A DNA stretch of 64,000 nucleotides, from the NCBI RefSeq assembly GCF_016801865.2, contig NC_068939.1, forward strand, positions 73,336,100-73,400,099. The letters run 5' to 3'. The stretch is from Culex pipiens pallens. Lineage: Eukaryota > Arthropoda > Insecta > Diptera > Culicidae. The position numbers and the translations under genes are program-made. The notes below the pieces were generated by a model, which worked only from the letters and a program-made list of their open reading frames with translations, was not told the origin of the DNA and searched no databases. Of this stretch, positions 22,465 to 34,448 are shown piece by piece (the first letter of the stretch is position 1; each line of letters starts with the position of its first letter).

Positions 22465-23510
22465 AAAAAAACATCATCCTTCAACATCCCGACACGTCCA
22501 TGTTTTGTATTTCTGATGGAGGAGCAAGGTGGAAAAATTCATCATCGTTTGTGTGACGTGCGGCACGTGGGAGTTTTCCCCGGAGGATTGTCCAAAATTT
22601 TGAAATGCCCCCGAACGGTGGAGCAACAGCTTGGAAGGTGGATGTTTTGTTTCAGTAAGGTGTGTAAACCCCTCCTATTTGACCGCGCTGATCCTGTCGA
22701 CCTCTGTCGAAACGAAACATATTTGGATAGGGTCAAGTCGACCTTTTGAAGTTCAAAGGTTTTAGTGGATGTTAAGGGTCCTTCTAGAAAAAGGTCTTAC
22801 TTTTATACTTTGAGTGCAATCGTTTTGGCACGAATTCTAAATATACATTTAAAGCTAAAAATGGGTACCCTTTCTGTTTTATAAATGTGTAAGTTTAACT
22901 CCCGAAGGCACCGACTAGTGTGCTAGGCTACACCTAAACAGCCCTCGTAAATTATTCATTTTGACCAACGCTGCTGTGGCGGTTTTCCTGCCCTCACCCA
23001 CCGAAGAAAAACAAAGCTCTAACGACCTGTTAAGCTTGCCATCGTCCCTGGCGAACCACAAGCAACAGTGGAAAAGTGAGTGTGTGTGAAAAAAAGCTCG
23101 CGGGGCCTCGTCGCGTGAGAAAAGTGCCATTTGAATAAATTTTCTTTCCTGAATGGCTTTTCCGAGGGAGTTTTTTTTTTCGCCTCTCATATATGGGGTG
23201 GTGGTCTTGACCTTGATGGCCAGAAGGGATTGGAAAATCGTGGCGGTGACGTCTTTCCTTGGGAGAGTTCCGGCCCATACGTCACTTCACTGGGCGGTCG
23301 TCGGTCAATGACGAGTGATTTTGCTTTGCCTTCCAAAAAAAAGTATGTTAGAAATCAGGTTGGTTTTGATGGATTAATCAAATTAATGCTTTGGAAGGGT
23401 TGAGGACCCGATAAATTGGGCTCGTCATGCTGATGGAAGGGTGGAAGAAAGTTGTCGGTCATCCTTGAGAAAATGATTAAGTCAATGATTTAAGGAATCT
23501 TTTATGATTG
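22465..23510. other. Single-copy, GC-richer island
   Basis: Not repeated in the window. Overlapping 60-90-codon frames on both strands (22500-23400) have no recognisable domain or paired splice sites. It may hold regulatory sequence. Confidence 0.4.
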
Positions 23511-23523
23511 TTAATATGCAATT

Positions 23524-24307
23524 TAGAGGTGGGCAAAACCGCTCTTTTTTAGGAGCCGCTCATTTTCGTTCGCTCATTAAAAAGAGCCGCTCTTTTGAAC
23601 GGCTCTTTAGCTCTTTTTCAAAATTTGTATGAAAAGGTTTTTTAAAGAATCGTGTGATTTTATAAGTTTTTTCACATTGGACTTTTATAAATTATTTGAT
23701 AAAAAAAATTAAAACTGAAAACGAGAAGATGCCCTTAAACGATAGGTCTTGGTGGTATCTATGTTAAAATGTTTACTCGAACCTAAACATTTATTTTAAA
23801 ATTGCGTTTATTTCTGCAATAATAGAACTAATGCTGATACTATTTTTGGAGAAAATATCCTGTGACCTTTTTTCTACATTCTGATTTAATCGATAATGTT
23901 TATTAACGCTAAAGTTCAATCGGACAAAAGGATTTATTTTTTTCCAAATGTCTAAACTATTCAGTAGATTTTTGGTAATATTTAACAGCTTATGCAATTT
24001 GAAATACTCAAATTTGTATTCGGGTAATACTTTAATATACAATCAGTTGAACAATGATTTTTTTTCAGTTCGTTTAGAAAATTATTTACTTTTGGGATTA
24101 TTTTTTATAAGCATTGAAATATTTGAAATTGCATTTTCAATTCTCAAAAAAAAATTAAAAACAAAAATCATACCATCTTGAAACGGTTCTTTAAAAAGAC
24201 CGGAGTTTAAAAAAGAACCACGATTCTTTTTTTGTGAGCCACGGCTCGTTCGCTCATTTCAGTGAACCGGCTCTTGGAGCGGTTCGCTCTTTTTTTACCC
24301 ACCTCTA
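23524..24307. mobile_element. Non-autonomous hAT element, TSD ATGCAATT
   Basis: The ends are TAGAGGTGGGCAAAA and the complement of TTTACCCACCTCTA, close to the classic hAT end CAGAGGTGGGCAAA. Perfect 8-bp ATGCAATT lies at 23516-23523 and 24308-24315. GAGCCGCTC/GAGCGGTTC words repeat inside both ends and are likely transposase-binding sites. The AT-rich core (23650-24180) has two frames of about 80 codons on opposite strands, neither like a transposase. Confidence 0.88.
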
Positions 24308-24499
24308 ATGCAATTATATTCTACACCCACAGGAAAAATATACATTAAAATCTGCAACAGTGGATTAGCTGCAGAAAATGTTACATTTTATAACAGTTTT
24401 GCAGCAAGCTCATGTATCACTTTTGTCCAAGTGTAAACGTTTCAGAGATCTGCAGTGAAGTGAAGAATGTTCTTGTGCTCTATCCGTCTCACTTCATCA

Positions 24500-24580
24500 A
24501 GCGCTCCACGGCGCAGTGGGAACGTAACGTATACCAACCAAGAAGTTGCTGGTTCGATCCTCGTGTGAACATGTTTTTTT
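24500..24580 (+). repeat. tRNA-like Pol III promoter, SINE-type relic
   Basis: GGCGCAGTGGGAACG resembles an A box, and 40 bp later GGTTCGATCCTCG matches a B box. A T-run follows within 20 bp. The expected T-stem does not pair (GCTGG against CTCGT), so it is not a working tRNA. Its extent as a SINE is unclear, perhaps 24340-24720. Confidence 0.5.
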
Positions 24581-24719
24581 TTCTCAATACCAGCAAACTG
24601 CAGTCGGTAATGTAGATAATTGTCGGTAACGGACAAAAGTGCCATACCACTACACAGCAAAAAAAGTAGTAATCCAGCTGCGTGTAAAAGTGCTGGGTGT
24701 AAAATAAATATTGGGTAAT

Positions 24720-25160
24720 TCTCTACCAACTCACACGAAATCGGGAAAAGTTGCCCCGACCCCTCTTCGATTTGCGTGAAACTTTGTCCTTAGGGGTAAC
24801 TTTGGCCTTGATCACGAATCCGAGGTCCGTTTTTTGATATCTCGTAACGGAGAGGCGGTACGACCCCTTCCATTTTTGAACATGCGAAAAAAGAGGTATT
24901 TTTCAATAACTTGCAGCCTGAAACGGTAATGAATAGAAATTTGGTGTAAAAGGGACTTTTATGTAAAATTAGACGCCCGATTTGATAGCGTACTCAGAAT
25001 TCCGAAAAAACGTACTTTTCATCGAAAAAAAAACACTAAAAAAGTTTTAAAAATTCTCCCATCTTCCGTTACTTGACTGTAATTTTTTTTGGAACATGTC
25101 ATTTTATGGGAAATATAATGTACTTTTCAAATCTGCATTGACCCAGAAGGGAAAAAAATA
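24720..25160. other. Unclassified, probably old repeat
   Basis: Contains GATATCTCGTAACGGAGAGG and long A-runs in the style of the other foldback families, but no second copy lies in the window. No gene. Confidence 0.35.
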
Positions 25161-25164
25161 TTCC

Positions 25165-25797
25165 AAACTTGGGCAAACATAGGCACTAATTTTAAAAAAT
25201 GAATAGCTGTGACTATTATCTCAAAAGTTACCTAAAATGGCTATAACTTAAAAACGGTGCACTTTATCAAAATTTCAAAATTTAGTGATTCCAAATTAGA
25301 TTTTACATCGAAAAATTAAGTTGAAAATTTTTTGCCACCAATATTTCGATTGTTTTTTTTTTTAAATCAGTATTGATTCAAAAAATCATAACTCGGTCTA
25401 AGATTTTTTGCCCATTCTGGAAATTTCTGAAAAATTGATGTCAAAAAATAAAAAAAAACATGCCAAAAAATAAAAAAATAAATAAAAACAGTGTTTTTCG
25501 CAAATCAATTTGTAGTGCCAAAAAGTGAAATAAAAAATCACCAAAAATTTACCTTGTACCCTTTTTTTCAGTGTAGTCTTTATCCATACCTACAACATTG
25601 CCGAAGACACCAAATCGATCTAAAAATTTATCATTTGTGTATGGACAGCTGCCAAATTTGTATGGAAAATTAAATGGACAAACTAATGATACAAAATGGC
25701 CTCTTGGGGCATAAGAAATGCACCACAAAATTTCAGCCGAATTAAAAAATATGAAAATTAAAATTAAAAAAATACCGATTTCTTAGAAAGTTGCTCA
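25165..25797 (-). repeat. Family A right arm only (A3)
   Basis: It runs GGGCAAACATAGGCAC, ACGGTGCACTTTATC, GACACCAAATCGATC, then ATTTCTTAGAAAGTTGCTC at the outer end. The left arm is missing. Confidence 0.7.
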
Positions 25798-26090
25798 ATA
25801 GTTTTGTGACTAATTAATTCAGGATTTCAACCTAGCGAATTAGTGTCTTCTAGATATTTGTAGAGGTCATTAATACTAACTTTCTATCCAAATAAAGTCA
25901 AAATTGGTTGGTTTGTTATTGCCAAAAACGATGAAATAGATACAATTTTGAACTTTAAATATCTCGAAAAGGGGCAGGGGTTTGGCCTCGATCTTGGAAA
26001 CATTTGAATGTACACAATTGAATTTTGGGCGAGTTGGAGGAAATAGTCCAATAACGTAATCGTTTGGTCATTACTTTCATCGTTTTTGCC
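25798..26090. other. Spacer, nothing recognised
   Basis: AT-rich sequence without a second copy in the window and without coding signs. Confidence 0.3.
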
Positions 26091-26097
26091 TTCCTCA

Positions 26098-26825
26098 CCT
26101 CAATGAGGAAAGGCTATAAAATCACACGAAAAATTAACTTCTTTATTAGACCTCGTAGACCCACCTTCACGTATACCTATCGACCTAGAATCAAATTCTG
26201 TACAAATGTCTTTGCGTGTGTCTGGATGTGAGTCCGTGCACCGAAAAATATGCACACGATTATCTCCGGATTGGCAGAACCGATTTTGACCGTTTTGATC
26301 TCATTCGATCCATCTTGAGGTCCCACAAAACCCTAGTTAATATTATGAAGTTTAGTAAAGTACTTCAAAAGTTATGCTAAAAAATCGATTTCGAATAAAG
26401 TCCGGAAGATTGTAAAAAGGGTGGTTTTTGTCATGCTATACATTTTTAAAAAGGTATTTAAAAGACCATTCCAACGAGCCCAAAACATTGAAAATCTGAC
26501 AATCCTATCAAAAGTAATAAGCACTTAAGTGTTATTTATGCACTTTTTGGAGGCGGGATCTCAAATATTTTGATGAAAACGTTGTCCGGATCCACCACGC
26601 GACCTGTCTTTGTATAGGTTATCAAAAGGCCTTTCCAATGACGTTGAAGATCTGATGACCCTATCAAAAGTTATAGCCACTTAAGTGTTATTTATACACT
26701 TTCTAGGCCGGATCTCAGATATTTTGATAAAAATAAGTCTAATTTATACTCTTTTTTGAGGCTCTTTAGTTATTAACTTTTTGAATGTAAGGAAGGCACA
26801 ATCCACCTTAAATTGGATTAAGCTA
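26098..26825 (+). mobile_element. Family B element B2, TSD CGTTTTT
   Basis: It starts GCCTTCCTCACCTCAATGAG and ends GGAAGGCACAATCCACC followed by TTAAATTGGATTAAGCTA. CGTTTTT flanks it perfectly (26091-26097 and 26826-26832). It has one and a half of the CCGGATCTCA...GTTATAGCCACTTAAGTG units that are tandem in B1. Confidence 0.8.
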
Positions 26826-26839
26826 CGTTTTTTATTCAA

Positions 26840-27560
26840 TATTTTCTTTTAAATCATGTATGAAATTAAAAAAAAAATCATCTGCACAAATCACAGTTCC
26901 GCAAACGGACACGGACCATGTTACAAATCTAATAAAGCTCACTTTTTGCTTTGTCTCTAACAACATTCCCCGTGCTTCAAGCAACTAACTTGTTCGCAGA
27001 ACATTACAGGACAATACTTTAGAAAAGCCCAACATGCAAACTCACTCTCTTTCTGCCCAACAGAGCCTTTTGCTGCAGCAAAAAAAAACGCTAAATATGA
27101 AACATTCTCGCAATTCTTCGCTGCTGCTGCGTGTCACTGTCATGAATAATTTGCGTCGTTTAGTACGTCCAAGGGCTCATTAAAATTTTATTCCTACGCT
27201 GGCACCACTGCTTTCGCTCGATTTTAAATTCAATGTAGGGGAAATATACCATTTCTCAGCCTATTTCTATTATCGGCCTATCAGCACTTTGATCATGAAT
27301 TACAGCTTTCCTAAAGTGTTTTTGACTGTTCCAAAGTAATAAATAGCTCAAACAAAAGTGAGCAAGCAACTCTGCATTGTTGATACATCTGAAAATGTTG
27401 ATTTAATAGCGCAAAACGGCAAAAAAGATGAGAATTGGCCGAACGGCTGATTAAAATGGCTGATTAAAATGGGTACATTTCCCCTAGTTTTTTTTTTATT
27501 TTACGAATACTTCTGAAGTTTTTCGAGCGAGCTTCATCTACTCTTAATGATGGTGGTGAT
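26840..27560. other. Single-copy island
   Basis: Includes GCTGCTGCTGCGTGTCACTG, AATTTGCGTCGTTTAG and CTCATTAAAATTTTATT near 27120-27200. The section 27240-27500 is more repeat-like. No exon is supported. Confidence 0.35.
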
Positions 27561-27570
27561 TTCAAGAAAG

Positions 27571-27700
27571 CTGGGGGTCGTGCATAAACCACGTGGTCTC
27601 CTTAGGGGGGGGGAGGGGGTCTGAAATCCGACCGAAAAAAACCACGAAAAGCCATGGGGGGGAGGGGGGGGGGTCGACGGCTGACCACGTGGCCTTTAAA
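27571..27700 (+). mobile_element. TIR unit GGGGGTCGTGCATAAACCAC (left)
   Basis: The end CTGGGGGTCGTGCATAAACC is followed by CACGTGG, two G-runs around ACCACGAAAAGCCATGG, and a second CCACGTGG. Its inverted counterpart is at 32536-32674. The two could be the ends of one 5.1-kb element or two separate short copies. Confidence 0.6.
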
Positions 27701-29456
27701 AAAAATCTTTTCTTAAAAAAAAACAAAAAAATACGCGCTTTGAATTTACTTTTATGCATACATTTTTTGTTACACTTCAAAACCATACAATTATTGTGTT
27801 TAAAATTATTACTTATATTTCAATGTCTTAATATTTTCCAATTCAATATTGAATTACACACAATTTCATTTTTTTTGTTGATGGTATCAAGTAGCTAAAA
27901 ATGTGATTGCAAATTTGCATTGAAAGTAGATGTAGTCTTCGATAGTTCTATTTTGGAACAACTTAAAAAATAAATATTGCTGACAATTTTATAAGATTTT
28001 CGTAACAAGGCAAAAAACTTAATATGTATTATAAATGAAGTGTCTAAAAATGATTCTCTGCGAATTTTTTTTTAAATCTCAGATCTTAGCTAATTACTGT
28101 AGTTGGTCCTATAAGTGATTGAAGAATCTTAATCGAAAGATTTCCTTTTGGCACTTAAAACAAATTCAAGATATCTTGTATCTCCTCTCTCATGCAATAT
28201 TTTTTTAAGTACAAAGAAACTAAAAACCCCAATTTCAGGATTATGGCGCAAAATTTCAGTTTCACTACCTCATTTGCAAGTGAAACGTCTAACATTAAAA
28301 AATAACCAGTAACGAAAAAACGAACGATACATACTTTAAGATTCACCAAAAAATTTGATGAATATTTTGGTCTAAAATATATTCCTTATTTCATGGGTTA
28401 CACAATTTGGATTGTTATATTACATAACATTTCATAAAATACACGTCGTCAAAGTTGTAGGTTTTTTTTTTAGTTTTTTTTTATGTTAATAGGGACCATC
28501 TCTTGAGCCAAAGAGAAACATGGGCAAACATTTTAGATTTTTAGAGAAAAAAAACGAGCTTCAAGCAAACATTGTTTTTGTTTCTCAATTAATTTAAAGA
28601 TTAAAAAAATGGAGGGCAAAGGTGCCCTTTCTTGAAAATATTAGTTTTTCTTTAAGCTGAGAAAATATACTATACCCTCAACTTCATATTTGAGATAAAA
28701 CCACTCAAATATATAAACACATTAAAATAATTTAAGTTTTAAAGAGTCACTTAATTTTTAAATGCCGATATCAATTTGTGAAATAAATTTCAATACAATG
28801 CCGTTAAAGATCAACATAAATAAAACTCCTTAAAAAAGATGGAACGGTATTTTCAACTCGCTGGTTCTCGGGCATAACTCAACCAACCGGGACATTTTTT
28901 TTTGAGTGAACTATGTATGATGTCTAGATGATCCTTAAACTTTGCAGAACTCGATATGATCAAATCTGTAATTTATGCGATCAAAAACGTCGTTCCAACT
29001 TTTGTTTGCTCTAGTGAAAAAAATCGCCCGAAAATCCGCGGAGACAAGCCCGAAAACCTGTGAGTTGAAGTTACCGTTCCAACGTTTTAGGGAGGCTTTG
29101 GCATCCGTGTATATTGGACATGCGTTGGGCGTTCCAGTATTAATAATTTCAAAGATATTGAAAAGATTGAAAAATTAACTTATTCAATATTTTTTTTTGT
29201 ATTTATTTTGAAGTAATATCTCAGCAACCAAAAGTTGGATCAAAAATCTTAAATCGTAGATAATTGCTTATTTAAACAACTGAAGAAAAAAATGTAAAAT
29301 AAATTCCAAATTTTAGCTCAATCTTTTTTAAATTTATCAAAACACGTAGTCGATAGCAAAATCAATTTAAAGTAAGAGTAAAACTTAAACAATTTGGATG
29401 TCCATGACTAAAAGAATGATTTTTAGCGCGTTGTCTACAACTTTTCCAAAGACACG
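27701..29456. other. AT-rich sequence, no gene
   Basis: Long AT-rich stretch. The part 28860-29450 (CATAACTCAACCAACCGGGA, GACACGAAATCGATTTTC) has the style of the foldback families, but only one copy is present here. Confidence 0.35.
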
Positions 29457-29477
29457 AAATCGATTTTCGAGCAATTC

Positions 29478-30796
29478 GCAATTCGCAATTTTCAGTGTAA
29501 GAACGGGCCTTGACCGATCTTATGCACTAGGTTCCCGACGAACACGCACTGCCCTTACACCTACATCTCACCCTTGCTCTGAGTCAGTACGAGCAGCACG
29601 CTAGAACACGCTTTGAGTGTTCGTGCCAGGCATGCACACCTTCTTTTCCGGTTACGCATTTTAACTCGGCCGGGGGTGGTACATTACGTAGGGTTTGATG
29701 TAAGTATAAGCGCCTAACCATTTAAAGTGTGCCTAACAACTTTCATTAAAGCAAAAACTGTTATATTTTTAGTTTGAATTCAAAAACTAATTGTTATTTA
29801 CTGTGTATTGTTTTCTCCTGAAATCTTCCCTATTGTTGAGTCGTGTTAATATGTTGCTTTTTCTTCTGTCGCGGTGTTTTGTTACAATATTTTGGTCCTA
29901 AGCATTTTAAAAAAGTTTTTCAAAAGTATAATAGTAATATTTGTGTTAATCCTTTAATCATTCCATAAATTGAGTAAGGGCTCGAACCTCACTTGCTTAA
30001 GAAAAAGGTGAAGTTTCAAAACAATGGAAAGTGAAGGAAATATACTATGTAACGAATCAATAATAAAAGAAAGATAATAATTTATGAAGTAGATAAAGAA
30101 ATTAACAATAGTTAATAAATAGAGGTAACAAACAAGCTTAGATTTATTGAGGGCAACTTACAGGGAAGATGAGAAATTATTCAAATAGATAAATAAAGAA
30201 AGGCACAAAATTGACATCGCTGCCAAATTAAGGGAAAGAAGATAGTTTGTTACAGCATCAATTGGTAAAATAGAGTGAAAAAGCGTTGAGAAATAAGAGA
30301 ATCAAATAAGTAAAATCGAAATCAAATGGAGCATAGTAAACAGAAGCCGCGTTAGCAAATCAGTGAAACAAAATAAACAGAAGATAGGTGGTAGCTGAGA
30401 ATGAAGAGAACAGAAACCCCGTTGTGCGATGTTTCAGGTACATCCACAGCAGTTGACTCAACATACTGCGAATCACAACAATACCGTCTACAATCACAAA
30501 TTACTTCCCTTTCCCACATTGACGCGCCCCTTTCTTTTAGCCGCCTCTACTCTGACCCTCGCTGGTCAAAGGTTTACGAGTCGTTTCCACAGGCCACCAG
30601 CTAGGTTACACCTTGTCATCATGATGACTAAACCAAGCCAACGTGGAGGTAAGAAAATAGGACACTTGCAAGGAACCAGAGCCATGCTGTTTTGTCCAAA
30701 CAGCACTACGGATGTAGTTGGGCTCCTCCCGGGATGTTCCTCGCCTGGGTGTTGTCAACCGACGAGTATCATCAGTATCATGCACCCTTGGCCTGC
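29478..30796. mobile_element. 1.3-kb retroposon-type insertion with 21-bp TSD
   Basis: A 21-bp repeat starting AAATCGATTTTCGAGCAATT lies at 29457-29477 and 30797-30817. TSDs this long point to LINE-type insertion. The left edge repeats GCAATTC, which on the minus strand would be a short tandem 3' tail, so a minus-strand orientation is possible. A GC-richer part (30400-30796) has a 142-codon plus-strand frame without a known domain. An A-rich middle (30000-30400) is noncoding. No reverse transcriptase is seen. Confidence 0.65.
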
Positions 30797-30808
30797 AAAT
30801 CGATTTTC

Positions 30809-31681
30809 GAGCAATTCTATACAAAATCGGTCTTTATTCTTAAATTTTAATTTTTGATTTTTTTAATCCGTCTGAAACCTTTTTTGGTGCCCAAGCCATT
30901 TTGCATCATTAGTTTGTCCATATAGTTTTTCATACAAATTTGGCAGCAATGAAAATTAAAAAATCTGTATCTTTTGAAGAAATTTTTGGTCGATTTGGTG
31001 TCTTCGGCAAAGTTGTAGGTATGGATAAGGACTACACTGAAAAAAATTATAAATGGTAATTTACTTTGCTGATTTTTAATTTCACTTTTTGTCACTAAAA
31101 CATGATTTGCAAAAAAAAACACTATTTTTATTTTTTTTTATTTTGCCATGTTTTCAGAAATTTCCAGAACGGGCAAAAAAACGTTGTTTGAGTTATGAAT
31201 TTTTGAATCAATACTGATTAAAAAAAAATCGGAATATTGACCGCAACATAATTTCAATTTTATTTTTCGATGTAAAATCGAATTTGCAATCTAAAAGTAC
31301 ATTAGTGAAATTTTCATAAAATGCACCGTTTTCAAGTTATAGCTATTTTTAGGTAACTTTTTTTAAAAATAGTTACAGTTATTAATTTAAAAAATTTAGT
31401 GCCCATGTTTGCCCAATTTTGAAAAAACATATTTTTGAAATGCTGAGAAATTTTTTTGTTGCTTTGTTGCTGAGATATTGCCATGCAAAGATTTTAAAAC
31501 AGAAAAATGGATGTTTACTACCCAAACAACCCATAATTTTCTTATGTCGATATCTCAGCAACTAATGGTGCGATTTTCAATGTTTAAAAATAAAACTTTC
31601 ATGAAATTTTTCGATCTTTTCGAAATCAATATTTTCAAAAAAAAATAAGACTAACATTTCAAAAGGTCGTAATATTGAATG
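30809..31681 (+). repeat. Family A left arm only (A4)
   Basis: It runs GAGCAATTCTATACAAAATC to GGTCGTAATATTGAAT, with the usual TCGATTTGGTGTCTTCGGC and ATGTCGATATCTCAGCAAC. The right arm is absent. The retroposon to its left inserted right at its outer end. Confidence 0.75.
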
Positions 31682-32535
31682 ATTGTCCCTGTCTCTGATT
31701 CTTGTATGGAGAAAAAAATTAAACAGCTCGACTTTTTTGGACACACTGAATCATTGGAATCAATTAATGCTTAGGTTGCTGTAGTTTGGATTTTTATGAA
31801 TGTTTGGAATAAAATAAATATTAACTAGGAGCTTTCATAACTAGATATTTTCCTTAAAATAAAATGAAAATATTTTTTCCTGAAACAAAACTTTTCTATT
31901 TAATTAATTTCGATTTTAAGAAAATATTTAAAAGCGCATTTAAATTAAATCATGAATGCTGTTTATATCAAAATATCTTTAATTCTTAAAGCATATTTAT
32001 TCTGGATACAATTAATTGCACTGCAATTTCATAATTTTGAATACATATGTTTTACTAAGTTGCTTGTTTTGTTGAGAGTATTTTTTACTTTCTGTACCAT
32101 TTCAATACATTGTTATACTGTTATTATTTACCTTAAACTTTGTGATATCATACTTTTTTCACACTTTTAAGTGAATTTCTGTTTTTTTTATATATATGAT
32201 TAAATTGGTTTTAATGGTGTTACAGAACCTACACAAATTAAAATGTTTTCTATTTGACCAAATGTCACCCCCTCTAAAGGATGAGTTTGAGTTAATTTTA
32301 AAACGATTGGCATTTATGAACGGTGTGATTATACTAGCCATATTCTGGGAAAATGTTGGTAAATTCAGGAGCATTCCCCAACATTATTTATTTCGATATA
32401 ATTTGAAATGTTTTTATTGTGTTAAAATAACAACAGTAATATCGTTTTTTGACCAAAAGTCACCACCACTGACGGTACATCATTTGTGGATAAACATTTT
32501 TGAAATCTATACTTATTTTGTTTTTTTTTAAGATT
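31682..32535. other. AT-rich sequence, no gene
   Basis: Two adjacent plus-strand frames (31952-32170 and 32196-32531) show no domain and consist mostly of codons expected from AT-rich DNA. Nothing else is recognised. Confidence 0.35.
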
Positions 32536-32674
32536 TTTCACCTGGGAGGAAAAAGCCACGTGGCCATATAGGGGGGGGGGGGGGGGTTGGCGTGAAACCA
32601 CGAAAAACCATGAGGGGGGAGGGGGGGTCAAAAATTCTCCAAAAAAAGGCCACGTGGTTTATGCACGACCCCCT
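32536..32674 (-). mobile_element. TIR unit GGGGGTCGTGCATAAACCAC (right, inverted)
   Basis: It ends CCACGTGGTTTATGCACGAC CCCCTG. It contains G-runs around ACCACGAAAAACCATG and a second GCCACGTGG at 32555. Relative to the left unit, the inner G-rich block is flipped. No 8-bp duplication joins the outer edges. Confidence 0.6.
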
Positions 32675-32679
32675 GGCGC

Positions 32680-33850
32680 CGAAGAGATTTTCAAAATTTT
32701 AATACATTATTTACAACTAGCTGTGCAGCGGTTTGTTGATTTGCCTGTTGCTTGTGTTGTAAATATCACAGGACTAGTTATTTCCATCTTTTAGCTTTCA
32801 ATTTGCATCTTTTCTTTGTATCTAAAATTCACCGGAAATCCTGCCCCATTGTGGCGCATTCCATCGGAAGTACTTTTCTGTTCCGTTTTCTTGAAACTAC
32901 TTTCGATATCAGTTCGATGAAATCAATCTTGTTATACACGCTTTTTTCCCTTCTCTCTTCACTGAAATGTATTCAAGCATATTTTCCTCGAATTATCACC
33001 CACGCGTGCAAAAGCGACACGTAAGTTCATTACACGACGAGCTTTTGAAATTCGAACGTTTTCTGAGTGTGTGTGAATTTTTCGTTACTTGAATTTAACG
33101 ACTTGAATTTGACGGAAAATCCCGGGCAGTTAATTCGACCCCCTTGAAGTGACACCCCAGCCAGTTCTAATCCAAGCGACGACCCTCGTTCAAAAGCTCA
33201 TTAAATTTCGTTGACTCTCCACGGTAAAGTGTACGATTTCCCAGACATCCTTCTTGCATCCTTTCATCGAGGATGTACTAAATCCACCCTCGATTTTCCC
33301 AAGTAGCAAAGTTGAGACCCACAAGAAATGATTAACATAATTTGCTGTTTTTTTTTTCAAACCATAAAGCAATATGACGCAAGCGACACCACAAACTTTT
33401 TCTTACACTTACGTCACTTTGCAGACAAAAAGTGACAACTGTAACGAACGTATCCTTTTTTCGTGGTAGAAAAACAAACACCTCTCTTGAATTCCATCAG
33501 AGTTCGGTCCGAAACGAGCTGGGAATCATAATCGTCTCACGTCTCGAATGATATTTTTATTCTTCTCCAGAATTATTTTTTGCGCTTTCTTTCCGATGAA
33601 TCCGGGGAGGAAAATGCGGAACGCAGGCCAAGGATTTTTTTTTCGTTTGTTCGTTCGTTTTGTTGACTGGCAATTCTGACAGGATCTGGCGGCAGCAGCT
33701 GTTGGGTCCAGAAATAGTGCCTTTATTTATATTATTTGTTTTTGGCAGACTCAAGGTCATTATCATCGATGCGTAATCGAGAGTGGGTTTTGCTGGATTG
33801 TTCAAGATGGGTTCTCTCAAACGAAAATGAAATTGAATTATTCAAGATAT
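32680..33850. other. Single-copy island, candidate regulatory DNA
   Basis: Moderate GC content and no copies elsewhere. Words such as CACGCGTGCAAAAGCGACAC and GAGCTTTTGAAATTCGAACG are present. Open frames on both strands are short and lack a domain. No exon is called. Confidence 0.4.
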
Positions 33851-34440
33851 TCAGCCGATTTTTAGTTGTCAAGTAAAAGGAATTATATCTGGGTTTTTTT
33901 TAGCGTACCAAACAGGATCAAAAGTTACTTTTCACAGCTTAGATTTACAATCGATTTTACAACCTTTTGAAAAATGTTCGTTTGTTTGCAATAACTGTTT
34001 ACAACATTTAAATTGGCCAATATTATCAAAAATTACGTCAATTGAAACTTTAATTTATATTTCTTGTTAAAATTTATTTAGCCTACAGATAGTATCGCTA
34101 AAGTCGCATTTTTTTTTTGCTAACTCAGCAAAAAGAAAAAAATGTATCTAGATGAATAATTTCAAATGTAAAACTATAAAGTAATTCCGTCTTTTCTGAT
34201 CGATTTGATGTCTTCAGTAATATTGTAGATTATGATAAGGACGTTCAGAAAAAATAGTTGTACGGAAAATCCCGCTTCTCCGCTTTTTTTTTAACAAAAA
34301 CATGAATTTTAAAAATTTAAAACTTGAATTTGTCGAGGTTTTATACGTTTAAAAAAACCAAAAAAAAACATATTTTGTGTCAGAGTTTTAAGGTGGTGCA
34401 AAATCTGGTATTACAGCCAAACATATTTTTTTTATAAAAT
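33851..34440. repeat. AT-rich sequence with a family A relic
   Basis: TGATCGATTTGATGTCTTCAG and ATTATGATAAGGACGTTCAG at about 34197-34247 are a decayed family A fragment. The rest is AT-rich and unassigned. Confidence 0.4.
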
Positions 34441-34448
34441 ACTACAAT

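Noticed and set aside
23791..24181. Two frames of about 80 codons in the hAT core as transposase remnants
   Set aside because: Opposite strands, AT-driven composition, and no recognisable hAT dimerisation or catalytic motif.
30640..30660. GTGGAG|GTAAGA donor-like site on the plus strand
   Set aside because: It lies inside the 29478-30796 insertion and has no paired acceptor or gene around it.
30429..30857. 142-codon plus-strand frame, the longest in the window
   Set aside because: No domain is visible; it crosses the target duplication into family A sequence, so its end is fortuitous.
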